From NCBI RefSeq assembly GCF_001427145.1, contig NZ_LMGL01000001.1:124823-188822 (forward strand): DNA of 64,000 bases. Reading direction: 5' to 3'. Shown here in pieces: positions 46,390 to 54,487 of the stretch; the stretch's first letter is position 1, and every line of letters begins with the position of its first letter. Position numbers and translations under genes: made by a program. This stretch comes from Microbacterium sp. Root166. Lineage in GTDB: Bacteria > Actinomycetota > Actinomycetes > Actinomycetales > Microbacteriaceae. A model generated the notes under the pieces. That model saw nothing but the letters and a program-made list of their open reading frames with translations, was not told where the DNA came from and did not search any database.

Positions 46390-47916
46390 TCAGCGCGGCT
46401 TTTCCATGGTCATCAGCTTGAGGACGGATTCGGGTGTTGCCTCTTCGATCGGCAGCTCGCCGGTCAGGCGGCCTTCCGACAGCGCGTAGACGCGATCGGA
46501 GATGCCGAGAAGCTCAGGCAGTTCGGATGAGATCACGATGATCCCCTTTCCGGATGCCGCGAGCTTGTTGATGATCGTGTAGATCTCGTACTTCGCGCCG
46601 ACGTCGATTCCTCGGGTCGGCTCATCGAGGATCAGCACGTCCGGGTCCGAGTAGATCCACTTCGACAGGACGACCTTCTGCTGGTTGCCGCCGGATAGCT
46701 TGCCGGTCTTGACCAGGACGTTCGGGGCCTTGATGTTCAGGTCGCGGCGGTACTCGTTCGCGACCTTGTACTCCTCGTTGTCGTCGACGAGTCCACCGCG
46801 GGTGAGCTTGCCGAGCGAGGCCATCGAGATGTTGCGCTTGATGTCCTCGATGAGGTTCAGGCCGAAGGTCTTGCGATCCTCGGTGGCATAGGCGATGCCG
46901 TTCTCGATCGCCTCGGCGACCGTCCGGGTCTTGATCTCCTTGCCGCGCATGAAGACCTTGCCGGAGATGCGGGAGCCGTAGCTGTGGCCGAAGAGGCTCA
47001 TGGCGAACTCGGTGCGGCCGGCTCCCATCAGGCCCGCGAGACCGACGATCTCGCCGGCGCGGACGTTGAGCGACACGCTGTCGACCATCACGCGCGAGGG
47101 GTCCTGCGGGTGGTGGGCGGTCCAGTCCTCGACGCGGAGCAGCTCTTCGCCGATGTGCGGCTCGTGGTCGGGGTAGCGGTGCTCGAGATCCCGGCCGACC
47201 ATGTCCTTGATGATGCGGTCCTCGGTGACGTCGGACTTGGCGATGGTCTCGATCGTCTTGCCGTCGCGGATGATCGTGACGGTGTCGGCGACCTTCTTGA
47301 TCTCGTTGAGCTTGTGGCTGATGATGATCGACGTGATCCCCTCGGCCTTGAGGCTGAGGATGAGGTCGAGCAGGTGATCGGAGTCCTCGTCGTTGAGAGC
47401 CGCGGTCGGCTCGTCGAGGATGAGGAGCTTCACCTCCTTCGACAATGCCTTGGCGATCTCGACGAGCTGCTGCTTGCCGACGCCTATCTGATTGATGTTC
47501 GTGGTCGGGTTCTCACGGAGGCCCACCCGCTTGAGCAGGGCGGCGGCTTCGTAGTTGGTCTTGTTCCAGTCGATCAGGCCGCGGCTCTTGCGCTCGTTGT
47601 TGAGGAAGATGTTCTCGGCGATCGAGAGGTAAGGGCTGAGGGCGAGCTCCTGATGGATGATGACGATGCCCTTGGCCTCGCTGTCGTTGAGGTTTTTGAA
47701 CTCGACCTCCTCGCCTGCGTAGACGATCTGCCCGTCGTAGGTCCCGTGCGGGTAGACCCCCGACAGGACCTTCATCAGCGTCGACTTCCCGGCGCCGTTC
47801 TCGCCGCAGATCGCGTGGATCTCGCCGCTCTCGACTTCGAAGTTGACGTTCGCGAGTGCCTTGACACCGGGGAACGTCTTGGTGATGCCGCGCATCTCCA
47901 GAATGTTGTTCGTCAC
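46390..47916 (-). CDS. mmsA: Multiple-sugar ABC ATPase (MmsA/GguA-like)
   Basis: A 508-residue double ATPase. NBD1 has [31 protein letters not shown] and [15 protein letters not shown]2 has the family's degenerate [28 protein letters not shown] and [15 protein letters not shown]. Unlike its neighbours it uses a longer insertion in NBD1 ([20 protein letters not shown]) characteristic of the GguA group. The start is a GTG at 47916 after a GAGGAAG leader. A hairpin at 47958-47992 separates it from the binding-protein gene. Confidence 0.92.
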   Translation of the reverse strand: MTNNILEMRGITKTFPGVKALANVNFEVESGEIHAICGENGAGKSTLMKVLSGVYPHGTYDGQIVYAGEEVEFKNLNDSEAKGIVIIHQELALSPYLSIAENIFLNNERKSRGLIDWNKTNYEAAALLKRVGLRENPTTNINQIGVGKQQLVEIAKALSKEVKLLILDEPTAALNDEDSDHLLDLILSLKAEGITSIIISHKLNEIKKVADTVTIIRDGKTIETIAKSDVTEDRIIKDMVGRDLEHRYPDHEPHIGEELLRVEDWTAHHPQDPSRVMVDSVSLNVRAGEIVGLAGLMGAGRTEFAMSLFGHSYGSRISGKVFMRGKEIKTRTVAEAIENGIAYATEDRKTFGLNLIEDIKRNISMASLGKLTRGGLVDDNEEYKVANEYRRDLNIKAPNVLVKTGKLSGGNQQKVVLSKWIYSDPDVLILDEPTRGIDVGAKYEIYTIINKLAASGKGIIVISSELPELLGISDRVYALSEGRLTGELPIEEATPESVLKLMTMEKPR

Positions 47917-47957
47917 GTTCCGACTTCCTCGTGGGTTGACAGTGGGAGCGTACCGGC

Positions 47958-47992
47958 GACGGCGGCGGGGGTGTAGTGCCCCCGCCGCCGTC
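47958..47992. terminator. Intercistronic hairpin between chvE and mmsA
   Basis: A perfect 14-bp stem (GACGGCGGCGGGGG and complement) with loop TGTAGTG, 20 bp after the binding-protein stop. It may act as a partial terminator or as a 3' stabiliser that keeps the binding protein more abundant than the membrane parts. Confidence 0.72.
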
Positions 47993-48012
47993 GTCGGCAG
48001 GCGTCGCCGGGC

Positions 48013-49137
48013 TTAGAGGCCCAGGTCTTCCTTCGTCCAGTAGCCGGTGTCGACCAGAGCCGACTCGACGTTGTCCTTCACGACCGGGATGGGCGCGAGC
48101 AGGTACGAGGGCACGACCTTCACGTCGTTGTCGTACGTCTCCTCGTCGTTCACCTCGACCTCGTCGCCGGCGAGGATGTCGATCGCCATGGCGGCGGCGA
48201 CCTTCGCGAGCTCGCGGGTGTCCTTGAAGATCGTGGCGTACTGCTCGCCCGAGAGGATGGCCTTGACCGAGTCGACCTCGGCGTCCTGACCCGAGATGAT
48301 CGGCCACTCTTCACCGGTCGCATAGCCCGCGTCGGTCAGGGCGGAGATGATGCCGCGCGAGATGCCGTCGTAGGGGCTGAGCACGGCGTCGACCTGGTCG
48401 CCGTCGGAGTAGTTCGCCGTGAGGAGGTCCTCCATGCGGCTCTGCGCGGTCTCGCCGTCCCAGCGCAGCGTGGCGGCCTGCTCGATGTCGGTCTGACCCG
48501 ACTTCACGACGAGCGTGCCGTCCTCGATCAGCGGCTCGAGCACGTCCATCGCGCCATTGAAGAAGAAGAACGCGTTGTTGTCGTCCAGCGATCCCGCGAA
48601 CAGCTCGATGTTGAACGGGCCCTCGGGCGCGCCGTCGACCGGGTTGCCCTCGAGGTCGGTAAGACCCAGGCCGTTGAGCAGGGTCCAGGCCTGCTGCTGG
48701 CCGACGAGGAAGTTGTCGAACGTCGCGTAGTAGTCGACGTTCTCCGTGCCCTTGATCAGGCGGTCGTACGCGATGACCGGGATGTCGGCATCCGCGGCCG
48801 TCTGCAGGACCTCCGACAGCGTGGTGCCGTCGATCGACGCCACGATCAGCGCCTCGGCGCCCTTGGTGATCATGTTCTCGATCTGCGACACCTGCGTGGG
48901 GATGTCGTCCTCGGCGTACTGCAGGTCGACCTTGTAGCCGGCTGCCTCGAGCTCGGCCTTGACGGCGTCGCCGTCCTGGATCCAGCGCTCCGAGCTCTTG
49001 GTCGGCATCGCGACGCCGATGAGGCCGCCGTCTCCGCCACCGTCGCCGGAACCGCTGTCGCCCGATCCGCCAGCGCATGCCGAGAGCATCAGCGCGCTCG
49101 CCGCGATCGCGGCCAGAAGAATCTTCTTGCCCTTCAC
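48013..49137 (-). CDS. chvE: Multiple-sugar-binding lipoprotein (ChvE-like)
   Basis: A 374-residue receptor. The lipobox LMLSAC anchors C21, then a Gly/Ser/Asp linker. The fold has [20 protein letters not shown], the ChvE-type hinge [38 protein letters not shown] and [18 protein letters not shown]. The start is a GTG with AAAGGACA upstream. It is downstream of araD by 42 bp. Related proteins bind arabinose, galactose, glucose and xylose; araD next door points to a pentose. Confidence 0.92.
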   Translation of the reverse strand: MKGKKILLAAIAASALMLSACAGGSGDSGSGDGGGDGGLIGVAMPTKSSERWIQDGDAVKAELEAAGYKVDLQYAEDDIPTQVSQIENMITKGAEALIVASIDGTTLSEVLQTAADADIPVIAYDRLIKGTENVDYYATFDNFLVGQQQAWTLLNGLGLTDLEGNPVDGAPEGPFNIELFAGSLDDNNAFFFFNGAMDVLEPLIEDGTLVVKSGQTDIEQAATLRWDGETAQSRMEDLLTANYSDGDQVDAVLSPYDGISRGIISALTDAGYATGEEWPIISGQDAEVDSVKAILSGEQYATIFKDTRELAKVAAAMAIDILAGDEVEVNDEETYDNDVKVVPSYLLAPIPVVKDNVESALVDTGYWTKEDLGL

Positions 49138-49179
49138 TGTGTGTCCTTTCGTTGGACGTCTTCGTCTTGGTTTGGGTAT

Positions 49180-49914
49180 TCAGTTGTAAGTCGGTGCCGG
49201 CGGTCGGGTCTGACCGCTCGTGTACAGGTGGTCGATCGCCTCCTGCGGAAGCGCCACCAGGGGGCCGAGCTGCGCGGCGAAGTGAGCCGCCCGGGCGGCG
49301 GCCTCGGTGGCGATCGCCACGCGCAGTGCGTCTGCGCTGGTCGCCCCCACGGCGTATGGTCCGTGGCTGCGCAGCAGCACCGCACGAGAGCGGTGTCCGG
49401 CGAGAGTCTCGGCCACGGCCCGGCCGACATCATCCGCGTTCTCGACGACGAGCGGCGCCAGCGGGATCGGTCCGCCGAACTCGTCGGCCATCGCCGTCGT
49501 CACGCAGGGGATCTCCTCGCCGCGAGCCGCCCAGGCCACCGCGTAGGGCGAGTGGGTGTGCACCACGGCGCCCACCTCGGGCATGCTCCGGTAGACGTAG
49601 GCGTGCGTGGCGGTATCGGCGGACGGTGCGCGCTCGGAGCCGGGCGTGCCGTCGAGCACCGCGCCGTCGAGGTCGCAGACGATCATGTTCTCGGGCGCGA
49701 GGCCGTCGTACGGAACGCCCGTCGGCTTGATGACGAAGAGGTCCGCCCCGGGCACTCGGCACGAGGCGCTGCCGTCGGACCACACCGCCAGGCCGGACCG
49801 GAAGAGCTGCTCGTGGACATCGGCGACCTCGGTGCGCACGCGGGCGATGAGGACCTCCGTCTTGACGCCGCTCACGTACCTCTCGCGGACCTCGGCGTCT
49901 TTGCCCTTCACCAC
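49180..49914 (-). CDS. araD: L-ribulose-5-phosphate 4-epimerase / class II aldolase
   Basis: A 244-residue class II aldolase-fold enzyme that converts L-ribulose-5-phosphate to D-xylulose-5-phosphate. Zinc ligands are in VHTHSPYAVAWA (HxH) and LLRSHGPYAVG (His); SDGSASCRV and KPTGVPYDGL bind phosphate, and the acidic residue is in TATHAYVYRSMPEV. The start is GTG 49914, 7 nt after AAGGAG. It leads the operon with chvE, mmsA and mmsB. Kinase araB and isomerase araA are not in the window, so they must be elsewhere, or the substrate is another sugar phosphate. Confidence 0.88.
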   Translation of the reverse strand: MVKGKDAEVRERYVSGVKTEVLIARVRTEVADVHEQLFRSGLAVWSDGSASCRVPGADLFVIKPTGVPYDGLAPENMIVCDLDGAVLDGTPGSERAPSADTATHAYVYRSMPEVGAVVHTHSPYAVAWAARGEEIPCVTTAMADEFGGPIPLAPLVVENADDVGRAVAETLAGHRSRAVLLRSHGPYAVGATSADALRVAIATEAAARAAHFAAQLGPLVALPQEAIDHLYTSGQTRPPAPTYN

Positions 49915-49955
49915 GGCGTGGCTCCTTCATCGGGTTGGTGCTCATGTGATCGGCG

Positions 49956-49969
49956 TGTGACCGTTCACA
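49956..49969. promoter_or_regulatory. Candidate LacI operator before araD
   Basis: TGTGACCGTTCACA is a 14-bp palindrome around a central CG with a single mismatch, the usual form of LacI-family sites. It lies 42 bp upstream of the araD start and recurs as TGTGAC/GTCACA boxes near the lacI start. Confidence 0.6.
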
Positions 49970-50006
49970 TCGGAACACTAAACCAGCAGGCGGCGAGACT
50001 GTCAAT

Positions 50007-50020
50007 CGAGACCGGTCTCG
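50007..50020. promoter_or_regulatory. Second palindrome upstream of araD
   Basis: CGAGACCGGTCTCG is a perfect 14-bp palindrome 17 bp from the lacI stop and 93 bp before araD. It may be another regulator's site or part of the lacI terminator. Confidence 0.4.
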
Positions 50021-50036
50021 TCTTGGTAACGGGACC

Positions 50037-51056
50037 TCAGCGCGGCCGCACCGGACCGGTCGATCGACGAACGATGAGCTCGGGCGAGATCGTGGCCACC
50101 GCGGGAGCGGCCCCCTCGCCCGCCGGGCCGAGCAGGAGCTCGACGCAGCGACGACCGAGCTCGGCGAAATCCTGGCGCACGGTCGTGAGCGGCGGCCAGA
50201 AATGACCCGCTTCGGGTACGTCGTCGAAACCGACGATGCTGATGTCGCCGGGGACGTCGAGTCCCGCGTCGTGGATGGCATGGATGAGCCCGAGGGCCAT
50301 CTGATCGTTGGACGAGAAGATGGCGGTGAAGTCCCGCACCTGCAGCAGCTCGCGACCGGCGTAATAGCCGAACTCCGCGGTCCAGTCACCCAGGATCGGC
50401 GCCGTGGTGGGGATGTCGCTCGCGCTCATCTCGGCGAGGAAGCCTCGCATGCGCGCTTCCGCCTCGATCCAGTCCTGCGGTCCTGCGAGGTGGTAGATCT
50501 CGCGGTGTCCCTCGCCGATCAGGTGCCTCGTCGCCATGCGCGCGCCGGCGAACTGGTCGACGGACAGGGTGTGCTGGGGATCCAGGTCGGTGGACTGCAG
50601 GGTGACGTACGGGATGTCGAGCGACAGCGCGGCGAGCACCCGGAAGACCCGCACCTGCGGCGCGATCACCACCAGACCCTCGATCGACTGCGCGTTCAGG
50701 TGGGCCAGCCCCGCCGGTATCGAGTCCGGATCGGCAGGGTCGATGTTCGCCGTGCTCACCCAGTAGCCGCGGGCGCGTGCGGCTTCCTCGATCGCCGCGA
50801 TGCTCGACGCCGGCCCGTACATCGAGCTCGCTGCGGCGAGGACTCCGATGGTCTGCGAGCGGTTGGTGACCAGCGATCTGGCGGCGAGGTTCGGCCGGTA
50901 GTTGAGCTGCGCCATCGCATCGAGCACGCTCTGCCGCGTCTCGGGCCGGACGCTCGGGTGGTCGTTGAGCACACGGGAGACGGTCTGATACGAGACGTCG
51001 GCTATGCGAGCGACATCTCGGATGCTCGGTCTCCGGCTCGGCAGATCGTCGCTCAT
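50037..51056 (-). CDS. LacI-family sugar repressor
   Basis: A 339-residue regulator. The DNA-binding head (about 10-60) reads SIRDVARIADVSYQTVSRVL NDHPSV in two stretches, and the hinge helix is LNYRPNLAARSLVT. The effector domain is a periplasmic-binding fold (TIGVLAAASSMYGPASS, TAIFSSNDQMALGLIHAIHD, ISIVGFDDVPEAGHFWPPLT). ATG 51056 is the natural start; the frame is open 20 codons further. It sits upstream of araD on the same strand and probably represses the araD-chvE-mmsAB operon and itself through TGTGAC-type sites. Confidence 0.88.
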   Translation of the reverse strand: MSDDLPSRRPSIRDVARIADVSYQTVSRVLNDHPSVRPETRQSVLDAMAQLNYRPNLAARSLVTNRSQTIGVLAAASSMYGPASSIAAIEEAARARGYWVSTANIDPADPDSIPAGLAHLNAQSIEGLVVIAPQVRVFRVLAALSLDIPYVTLQSTDLDPQHTLSVDQFAGARMATRHLIGEGHREIYHLAGPQDWIEAEARMRGFLAEMSASDIPTTAPILGDWTAEFGYYAGRELLQVRDFTAIFSSNDQMALGLIHAIHDAGLDVPGDISIVGFDDVPEAGHFWPPLTTVRQDFAELGRRCVELLLGPAGEGAAPAVATISPELIVRRSTGPVRPR

Positions 51057-51079
51057 GCACGCGGTTTCGGGCTCGGGGG

Positions 51080-51200
51080 TGTGTACGGTCACATCCGTTA
51101 CCGCCCCATTATGCACGGGAACCGGCAGTGCGCATGTGACTTGTCACACGGCATCCGCCGACGAGCGCGCGATCCGGGCTCGTTGTCACACCGTGTCACA
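51080..51200. promoter_or_regulatory. Cluster of TGTGAC/GTCACA boxes before lacI
   Basis: TGTGTACGGTCACA (51080-51093), TGTGACTTGTCACA (51135-51148) and a TGTCACA direct repeat (51184-51200) resemble the palindrome at 49956. The region separates lacI from the divergent gene at 51225, so it may control both. Confidence 0.5.
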
Positions 51201-51214
51201 TGCCGTTCGCATGC

Positions 51215-51220
51215 CTACAC
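51215..51220 (+). promoter_or_regulatory. Candidate -10 element for the hypothetical gene at 51225
   Basis: TACACT ends 4 nt before ATG 51225, with no Shine-Dalgarno site, which suggests a leaderless mRNA. Confidence 0.4.
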
Positions 51221-51224
51221 TCGC

Positions 51225-51791
51225 ATGGTGGACTTCAGCCGCTTCCTGCCCTTGAGCAATCGCCCCTCCGGCGATGAGTCGGGCGTGACGAGCGACCGTT
51301 CCGAGGCCATCGCCGCCGTGATCGAAGAGGCGGCCCGGCTGGTGGCGGCTGCTCCCGCCGATGCGGATGACGCGCTGGCCACCCGATTCGCTCGGAGTGC
51401 CCGCGTGAGCGCCACGCCTGAGGACGACGTCGATGCGAGAGGGCTGGCGGAGCTCGCGCACGAGGTCAGGCGCGGCCGTCGCCAGCGGACGGCTGCGCTC
51501 GCGCGGGCGGTGCGAGCCCTGCTGGTCCTGGCCGACGAGACCGGCGGCACGCCTCGGATCGCCGACCTCACCCTGGGCACCGTCGCGCTGTACGCGGCGA
51601 CCACCGCTTCGTTCGACCGCCGGGCCGTCGTCGCCGGTCATGCACTGCGCGCGACCGACATGGACTGGCAGTTCGGCAGAGGGCCCGTGCTCGAGGCACC
51701 GGGACTGGAGATCGTGCGGTTCCTGCTGGGGCTTTCCGACGTCGCCCCGAAGCCGGCCGCCGGCGACGATCGCCCGGGCCAAGGGGCCTGA
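51225..51791 (+). CDS. Hypothetical protein, Ala/Arg-rich, cytoplasmic
   Basis: I do not recognise this 188-residue protein. It begins MVDFSRFLPLSNRPSGDE, with no signal peptide or TM helix. Most of it is predicted helical (about 25-60 and 75-150), with an Arg-rich stretch AHEVRRGRRQRTAALARAVR and a more conserved-looking centre DLTLGTVALYAATTASFDRR. The frame is open far upstream but only as the antisense of lacI. ATG 51225 has a -10-like TACACT just before it. Codon use matches the neighbours, which supports a real gene. Confidence 0.65.
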   Translation: MVDFSRFLPLSNRPSGDESGVTSDRSEAIAAVIEEAARLVAAAPADADDALATRFARSARVSATPEDDVDARGLAELAHEVRRGRRQRTAALARAVRALLVLADETGGTPRIADLTLGTVALYAATTASFDRRAVVAGHALRATDMDWQFGRGPVLEAPGLEIVRFLLGLSDVAPKPAAGDDRPGQGA

Positions 51792-51802
51792 GCCCAGCAG
51801 CC

Positions 51803-51922
51803 CTACGTCAGTGCGCCGATGAGGCCCGACACGATCATGTAGAGCGCGACGGCCGAGACGACGACCCAGATCGCCACGCGGGTCGGGGACACCCCGCCCT
51901 TGCCGCCCTGAGGATTCGTCAT
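51803..51922 (-). CDS. Small single-TM membrane protein (39 residues)
   Basis: A 39-residue protein starting MTNPQGGKGGVSPTRVAIW, with one TM helix (VAIWVVVSAVALYMIVSGLIG). Genes of this size and plan, beginning with a Gly/Lys-rich head and SPTRVAIWVVV, are common in Microbacteriaceae, from memory. The ribosome binding site is weak (GGCTGGCGGG). It converges on the hypothetical gene at 51225 with an 11-bp gap and is read toward it. Too short for the usual gene-length cut-off. Function unknown. Confidence 0.72.
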   Translation of the reverse strand: MTNPQGGKGGVSPTRVAIWVVVSAVALYMIVSGLIGALT

Positions 51923-51952
51923 CCCGCCAGCCTAACCCGCCGTCTCACGACA

Positions 51953-51978
51953 GAAGGCCCCGCCTCAGCGGGGCCTTC
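51953..51978. terminator. Terminator after the aldehyde dehydrogenase gene
   Basis: An 11-bp perfect stem GAAGGCCCCGC/GCGGGGCCTTC with loop CTCA, 12 bp after the dehydrogenase stop. It ends the long kdu-type operon. Confidence 0.85.
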
Positions 51979-51990
51979 CGTCACGCCGAC

Positions 51991-53475
51991 TCAGAGCTCG
52001 GCGATGACCGTCTTTAGCTCGGTGTAGTCGTCGAGGCCGAACGCTCCCAGCTCGCGTCCCCAGCCCGATTCCTTGTACCCGCCGCGCGGAAGCGTGACGT
52101 CGTCGGCGTGCCACGTGTTCAGCCACACGGTGCCGGCGCGCAGGCGTCCGCCGACCCGGTGCGCGGTGCCGATGTCGCGCGACCACACCCCCGCCGCCAG
52201 CCCGTACCGCGTGTTGTTCGCCAGCGCCACGGCCTCTTCCTCGGTGTCGAACGGCACGGCCGTCACGACGGGCCCGAAGATCTCATCCTGCTGGATCGAC
52301 ATCCGCTCGCTGACGTCGGTGAACACGGTCGGACGCACGAAGTAGCCGCGATCGCCGACGCGGACGCCACCCTCGGCGACCGTCGCTCCCTCGGCGACGC
52401 CGGCCTCGAGATATCCGGTCACCTTCGCGAACTGCTCGTCCGAGATGAGCGGGCCCATGTCGGTCGCGTCGTCGAAGGCGCTTCCCACGCGGATGCCGCG
52501 GGCGATCTCCGAGATCCCTGCGACGACCTCGTCGAACACGCCGCGCTGCACGTACAGACGCGAGCCGTTCACGCAGCACTGACCCTGGTTGAAGAAGGCG
52601 GCGTGCGCCGATCCCGGGATCGCCTTGGCCAGCTCTGCGTCATCGAACACGATGTTCGGCGCCTTGCCGCCGAGCTCGAGCGACACCTTCTTGAGGTTGC
52701 GGCTGGCCGCGGCGGCGATCTTCTTGCCGACCGCAGTCGACCCGGTGAAGGCCACCTTGTCGACGTCGATGTGATCGACGAGGGCCGCGCCGGTGTCGCC
52801 GAAGCCGGGAAGCACGTTCACCACGCCCGCCGGAAGACCGGCCTCGAGCATCAGCTCGCCCAGGCGCAGCGCGGTCAACGGGGTCTGCTCGGCGGGCTTG
52901 AGGATGACGGTGTTGCCGACGGTGATCGCCGGGACGATCTTGAACGCCGCCATCGTCAGCGGGAAGTTCCACGGCACGATCCCCGCGACCACCCCGAGCG
53001 GCTCGCGCACCGTGTACGCGTGGAACTGGGCCGTCTCGCTGGACATCGGGATGGTCGTGCCCTCGAACTTGTTCGACCAGCCGGCGAAGTAGCGGAACAG
53101 CTCCGCAGCCGTCGCCACGTCGCCGTCGCGCGCACCGACGAACGGCTTGCCGCCGTCGAGCGCCTCCAGCTGGGCGAGCTCGTCGGCGTTCTCCTCGAGC
53201 AGGTCCGCGATCCGCCACAGCAGGCGCCCGCGCTGACGCGGGGTGAACCGGTTCCACGCCGAGCCGTGCTCGAACGCGCGCCGGGCGGCCCGGACCGCCC
53301 GGTTCACGTCTTCCGCACCGGCCTGTGCGACCTGGGTGATCTCGTCCTCGGTGGCGGGATCGATGGTGGCGAAGGTCCGGCCGTCCGCGGCATCCGTCCA
53401 CTCGCCGTCGATGAGGAGTTTCCTGGGGGTGCCGACGAAATCGGCGACCCGGGGCAGCAGCGCTGTGCTGGTCAT
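51991..53475 (-). CDS. NAD(P)-dependent aldehyde dehydrogenase
   Basis: A 494-residue ALDH. Motifs: IVPWNFPLTMAAFKI, GSTAVGKKIA for the cofactor, LELGGKAPNIVF (general base Glu) and FFNQGQCCVNGSR (nucleophile Cys). It resembles betaine/phenylacetaldehyde-type ALDHs more than the semialdehyde group, but specificity is not readable. It is the last gene of the kduI-kduD-ABC operon, 10 bp after a permease. A role on an aldehyde formed in uronate or sugar-acid catabolism is inference. AAAGGA precedes ATG 53475. Confidence 0.9.
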   Translation of the reverse strand: MTSTALLPRVADFVGTPRKLLIDGEWTDAADGRTFATIDPATEDEITQVAQAGAEDVNRAVRAARRAFEHGSAWNRFTPRQRGRLLWRIADLLEENADELAQLEALDGGKPFVGARDGDVATAAELFRYFAGWSNKFEGTTIPMSSETAQFHAYTVREPLGVVAGIVPWNFPLTMAAFKIVPAITVGNTVILKPAEQTPLTALRLGELMLEAGLPAGVVNVLPGFGDTGAALVDHIDVDKVAFTGSTAVGKKIAAAASRNLKKVSLELGGKAPNIVFDDAELAKAIPGSAHAAFFNQGQCCVNGSRLYVQRGVFDEVVAGISEIARGIRVGSAFDDATDMGPLISDEQFAKVTGYLEAGVAEGATVAEGGVRVGDRGYFVRPTVFTDVSERMSIQQDEIFGPVVTAVPFDTEEEAVALANNTRYGLAAGVWSRDIGTAHRVGGRLRAGTVWLNTWHADDVTLPRGGYKESGWGRELGAFGLDDYTELKTVIAEL

Positions 53476-53485
53476 GCTGGTCCTT

Positions 53486-54487
53486 TCACTTGACGAACGG
53501 GAGCTTGGAGCGGTCGATGGTCAGGGCGACGGCGGCGATCACGAGCACCCCGTAGAAGATCTGCTCATACGAGGAGGGGACCCCAGCGACCGTAAGGCCT
53601 ACGCGGAGCACTGTGATGATCAGCACGCCGATGACGGTCCTGCCGATGCCGCCGAATCCGCCGGTGATCGCCGTTCCACCCACCACGATGGCGGCGACCA
53701 CCGGCAGAAGCAGGGAGTCAGCGAGGGTCGGAGCCCCGCTGAAGGTGCGGCCCACCAGCATGACGCCGGCGAATCCGGCGCACGCTCCCGAGATCGTGAA
53801 GGCCGCGAGCTTGGTCTGCGCCACGGGGAGCCCGGCCAGCAGCGCGGCGGGCTCCGAGCTGCCGATCGCGATGAGCCAGCGGCGCGCAGGGGTGAACTGC
53901 AGCACGGCGCCGAACGCGAGCACCAGGACAGCGGTGACGAGAACGGCGCTCGGGATGCGGGCGTCGCCGATGCGCGTGAACGTCCAGTCCAGCGCCGTGC
54001 CCGAGACGCCGATGGTGGCCGCCCCCGAGGCGACGAGCGCGATGCCCGACCACACGGCCAGTCCGCCGAGCGTCACCAGGAACGACGGCACCTGCGCGAT
54101 GACGTGGATCGCGCCCTGCAGCAGGCCGGCCAGCGCGCACACCGCCACGACGGCGATGACGACCCAGCCGTCGAGCACGGGGATCCACAGCGCGACCAGG
54201 ACCGACGCCATCGACGCCATCGCGGCGATCGACAGGTCGATCCCGCCGCACAGGATCACCAGCATCGCGCCGGCGGCGAGGATCATGATCGGCACCGCCG
54301 AGTCCAGCGCCGTCCAGATGCTGTTCGGGCGCAGGAAGTTGGGGTTGGCGAACGCGATCGCCGCGACGAGCACGACCAGCACGATCACCGGCATGAACTT
54401 CAACAGCAGCCCGCGCGTGCGCGCCGCCGACCTCGTGGGCGACTCGGCGACGACGGCCCACGAACCGGTCTTCTCTGAGATGCGCAT
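53486..54487 (-). CDS. Sugar ABC permease, second subunit
   Basis: A 333-residue RbsC-like permease with about 9-10 TM helices. Motifs are VILCGGIDLSIAAMASMASV (about 77-96), RRWLIAIGSSEPAALLAGLP and VVGGTAITGGFGGIGRTVIG. ATG 54487 shares one base with the ATPase stop (TGATG). It differs strongly from the permease at 56007, so the two probably form a heterodimer, as in rhamnose (RhaPQ) or autoinducer-2 (LsrCD) systems. Confidence 0.9.
   Translation of the reverse strand: MRISEKTGSWAVVAESPTRSAARTRGLLLKFMPVIVLVVLVAAIAFANPNFLRPNSIWTALDSAVPIMILAAGAMLVILCGGIDLSIAAMASMASVLVALWIPVLDGWVVIAVVAVCALAGLLQGAIHVIAQVPSFLVTLGGLAVWSGIALVASGAATIGVSGTALDWTFTRIGDARIPSAVLVTAVLVLAFGAVLQFTPARRWLIAIGSSEPAALLAGLPVAQTKLAAFTISGACAGFAGVMLVGRTFSGAPTLADSLLLPVVAAIVVGGTAITGGFGGIGRTVIGVLIITVLRVGLTVAGVPSSYEQIFYGVLVIAAVALTIDRSKLPFVK

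Noticed and set aside
50202..51224. A 341-codon N-terminal extension of the hypothetical gene at 51225.
   Set aside because: It is antisense to lacI and its composition is that of a shadow frame.
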